A stretch of 64,000 bases of DNA from NCBI RefSeq assembly GCF_002886185.1, contig NZ_KZ614146.1, positions 2,949,924 to 3,013,923 of the forward strand. Reading direction: 5' to 3'. Source of the stretch: Salipaludibacillus neizhouensis. Lineage in GTDB: Bacteria > Bacillota > Bacilli > Bacillales > Salisediminibacteriaceae. The notes beneath the pieces are model-generated. The model ran no database searches, was not told the origin of the DNA, and worked only from the letters and a program-made list of their open reading frames with translations. Made by a program: the position numbers and the translations under genes. The stretch's first letter is position 1, and every line of letters starts with the position of its first letter. Below, one piece after another: positions 62,551 through 64,000 of this stretch.

Positions 62551-64000
62551 TTATGATTGATTTGAATCCAGAACTAGTTTAAATCGAAATTTTGCATCTT
62601 CCTCATACCACATTGGAAAGTTCGTTCCCCATATGTTATTGTGTAAGTTCACATGCATTCCACCATCTAATGAAGCAAAGCGGTTATCAAAACGCAATAA
62701 TTTACGTTCGCCTGGGCAAACTAACGCTGCATCGCTTGTATTGATTGTCATAGTTCCATCAGTGCCCTCATATAACATCCCTTTATCAACTGCATGCAAA
62801 TTACGATTTCCATCTTTTACAACATTTAATGGTGATACATAAGAACCCAGTTTATGAATTTTCCAATGATTCGAATTGTCAACTATTGGCGAAAACGAAA
62901 ACCAACTGGCCTCAGGTAGTCTATTGGCATCTTTGTTCTTCCAATACAACTCAATATCTATTGCATTCAAAAACTTGCAAAAAGAAAATTCAACAATCAG
63001 TATTTCAGGTGATCCAAAATGAAGAACAGGATATTCAGGCATCTTCAAATTCAATTGAACCACATCAACTTTCTTGCTACGCTTCAACTGAAGTGAAGTT
63101 ACTACTGGTTCATATAAGGAATGTTCTGCTTTTGGTTCGGCATATTCAAACCCTGGTTTTCCATAATCAGAGTCAGACCAAGAGTGTGTCTTTTTTAAAT
63201 TACTCATATACGTTCTAAACCAGTGATCATAATTTTCCGGTCCAAAAGTTTCATATGAAAACAATCCAAGTCTTTGTTTTTCATCAGCCCATACTTTACC
63301 TGTTTTGTCTACTAATGAACAGATTGCACCATTTACATCAAAAGCAACTTCAAAGTTTCCAAGATGATAGTTTTCTCTTATTTGTAACTTTTCCATATCT
63401 TCCAACTCTTGTGGAGGTGTTCGTAAATTAGCTAATACTTGCTCAGCCTCTTCCTTTTTCACTTTCTCTAATCCATCAATAGCTTTTTGCAGATAGTTTC
63501 GTTGCTCTGCCCAGGAACTTTCAAACTGTTTATAACTAAAACCATTTTCCTTGTGCTTGAATAATCCTTTAGAGTGTTTGTCTCTCTCATCCATGGCAAA
63601 TGCACCTATGTAATTATATTTATTGATGATAACATCCTCGTTTACATAATCGTTCGCCCTTGCAATAGTGAAATCAGGTTTTGAGTAGTTTGTGAAATCT
63701 GGCAAGTGTTTTTTTAAATCCATACCCCACGTGTGTTCCGCAACGAGAGATAAATTCTCACTTAACACATCATACTCTTTAGAGTTTTTATCAAGGTTTC
63801 CTTCACTCAACCACTTCAATCGAAGACGCAAAATTTCACGATAGCCTGCTAATTTATACGGGTCGGTCCCGGCACCGTGAATCCATGTATCACCTATTTC
63901 CTCAGTAATAATAGGCAATGTATCCTTGACAGCTAACAACTTTTCGGCGAAAGCATCCATTGTAGAAGCTTTTATATCAGCATTAGGAAAACGCTCTTGC
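62551..64000 (-). CDS. DUF5054-type protein, C-terminal part (runs off the right edge)
   Basis: At least 482 residues; the frame continues beyond 64000 (QERFPNADIKASTMDAFAEK is still in frame), so the start is outside. PIITEEIGDTWIHGAGTDPY followed by YREILRLRLKWL, and later NYIGAFAMDERDKHSKGLFK, are DUF5054 blocks; the fold resembles GH38-type mannosidases with a C-terminal beta-sandwich (LRFDNRFASLDGGMHVNLHN). Activity is unknown; a carbohydrate-active role is likely. Terminator at 62468-62495. Confidence 0.8.
   Translation of the reverse strand, partial: QERFPNADIKASTMDAFAEKLLAVKDTLPIITEEIGDTWIHGAGTDPYKLAGYREILRLRLKWLSEGNLDKNSKEYDVLSENLSLVAEHTWGMDLKKHLPDFTNYSKPDFTIARANDYVNEDVIINKYNYIGAFAMDERDKHSKGLFKHKENGFSYKQFESSWAEQRNYLQKAIDGLEKVKKEEAEQVLANLRTPPQELEDMEKLQIRENYHLGNFEVAFDVNGAICSLVDKTGKVWADEKQRLGLFSYETFGPENYDHWFRTYMSNLKKTHSWSDSDYGKPGFEYAEPKAEHSLYEPVVTSLQLKRSKKVDVVQLNLKMPEYPVLHFGSPEILIVEFSFCKFLNAIDIELYWKNKDANRLPEASWFSFSPIVDNSNHWKIHKLGSYVSPLNVVKDGNRNLHAVDKGMLYEGTDGTMTINTSDAALVCPGERKLLRFDNRFASLDGGMHVNLHNNIWGTNFPMWYEEDAKFRFKLVLDSNQS

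Noticed and set aside
62829-63218. 129-codon plus-strand frame
   Set aside because: Antisense to the DUF5054 gene with no start signal.

Overview
The window comes from a low-GC, endospore-forming, probably motile member of the Bacillaceae. It carries a gerA-type germination operon, a YjcZ-type sporulation peptide, a YjfB-type protein, CcpA-like cre boxes, a HrcA-type CIRCE element, many TTG/GTG starts behind strong AGGAGG-like ribosome sites, and lipoprotein-anchored ABC binding proteins. No rRNA, tRNA or CRISPR array was seen.

Layout. 0-2.3 kb: a partial PAS-domain protein, a two-domain VOC protein, a YjfB-like peptide and a decayed Spo0E-like fragment. 2.2-11.5 kb: an L-fucose regulon. One six-gene operon (sugar ABC ATPase, permease, binding protein, aldolase fucA, kinase, isomerase fucI) lies next to fucU plus a DeoR-type repressor. 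Both units have cre-like boxes and/or helically phased TTTGTTT repeats upstream. 11.5-15.2 kb: htpG behind a perfect CIRCE, an unknown 256-aa protein, and an HPr-like protein without the active-site histidine. 15.2-29.8 kb: a pectin / rhamnogalacturonan-I operon (ABC importer, YteT-like oxidoreductase, GH105 unsaturated glucuronyl hydrolase, GH106-like enzyme, YesL, oligogalacturonate lyase) with a membrane-bound AraC regulator. 29.9-31.5 kb: a divergent SDR/MerR pair. 31.5-47.5 kb: a decay zone of pseudogenes (three GNAT, NAD-binding, HAD, map), IS110 and IS200 remnants, segmental duplications (gerAA 5' end; an inverted pair of Sm-like Tyr-rich proteins) and several repeat families, enclosing intact gerA-type, alcohol dehydrogenase and DUF421 genes. 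47.5-64 kb: GH43-like plus UbiD, CstA, a zinc HAD phosphatase, a 2-hydroxycarboxylate transporter with its CitST-like two-component system, a GH42 beta-galactosidase, an IS21 remnant, a Na/Pi symporter plus PhoU, and a partial DUF5054 protein.

The metabolic theme is a plant cell wall or algal polysaccharide lifestyle. Fucose, unsaturated galacturonides, rhamnogalacturonan fragments, arabino/xylosides and beta-galactosides are taken up and broken down under carbon catabolite control, with malate/citrate-type acids as another carbon source.

The most unusual material is non-coding. (R1) A ~160-bp dispersed element with 8-bp GATAAGAA termini and a conserved 14-bp central stem occurs as two full and three partial copies, and one copy supplies the stop codon of a gene. 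(R2) A ~145-175-bp element with ITR-like ends, a terminator-like first hairpin and a second hairpin showing compensatory base changes occurs in four copies. Both look like undescribed MITE-like or structured-RNA families; this is inference from this window alone.
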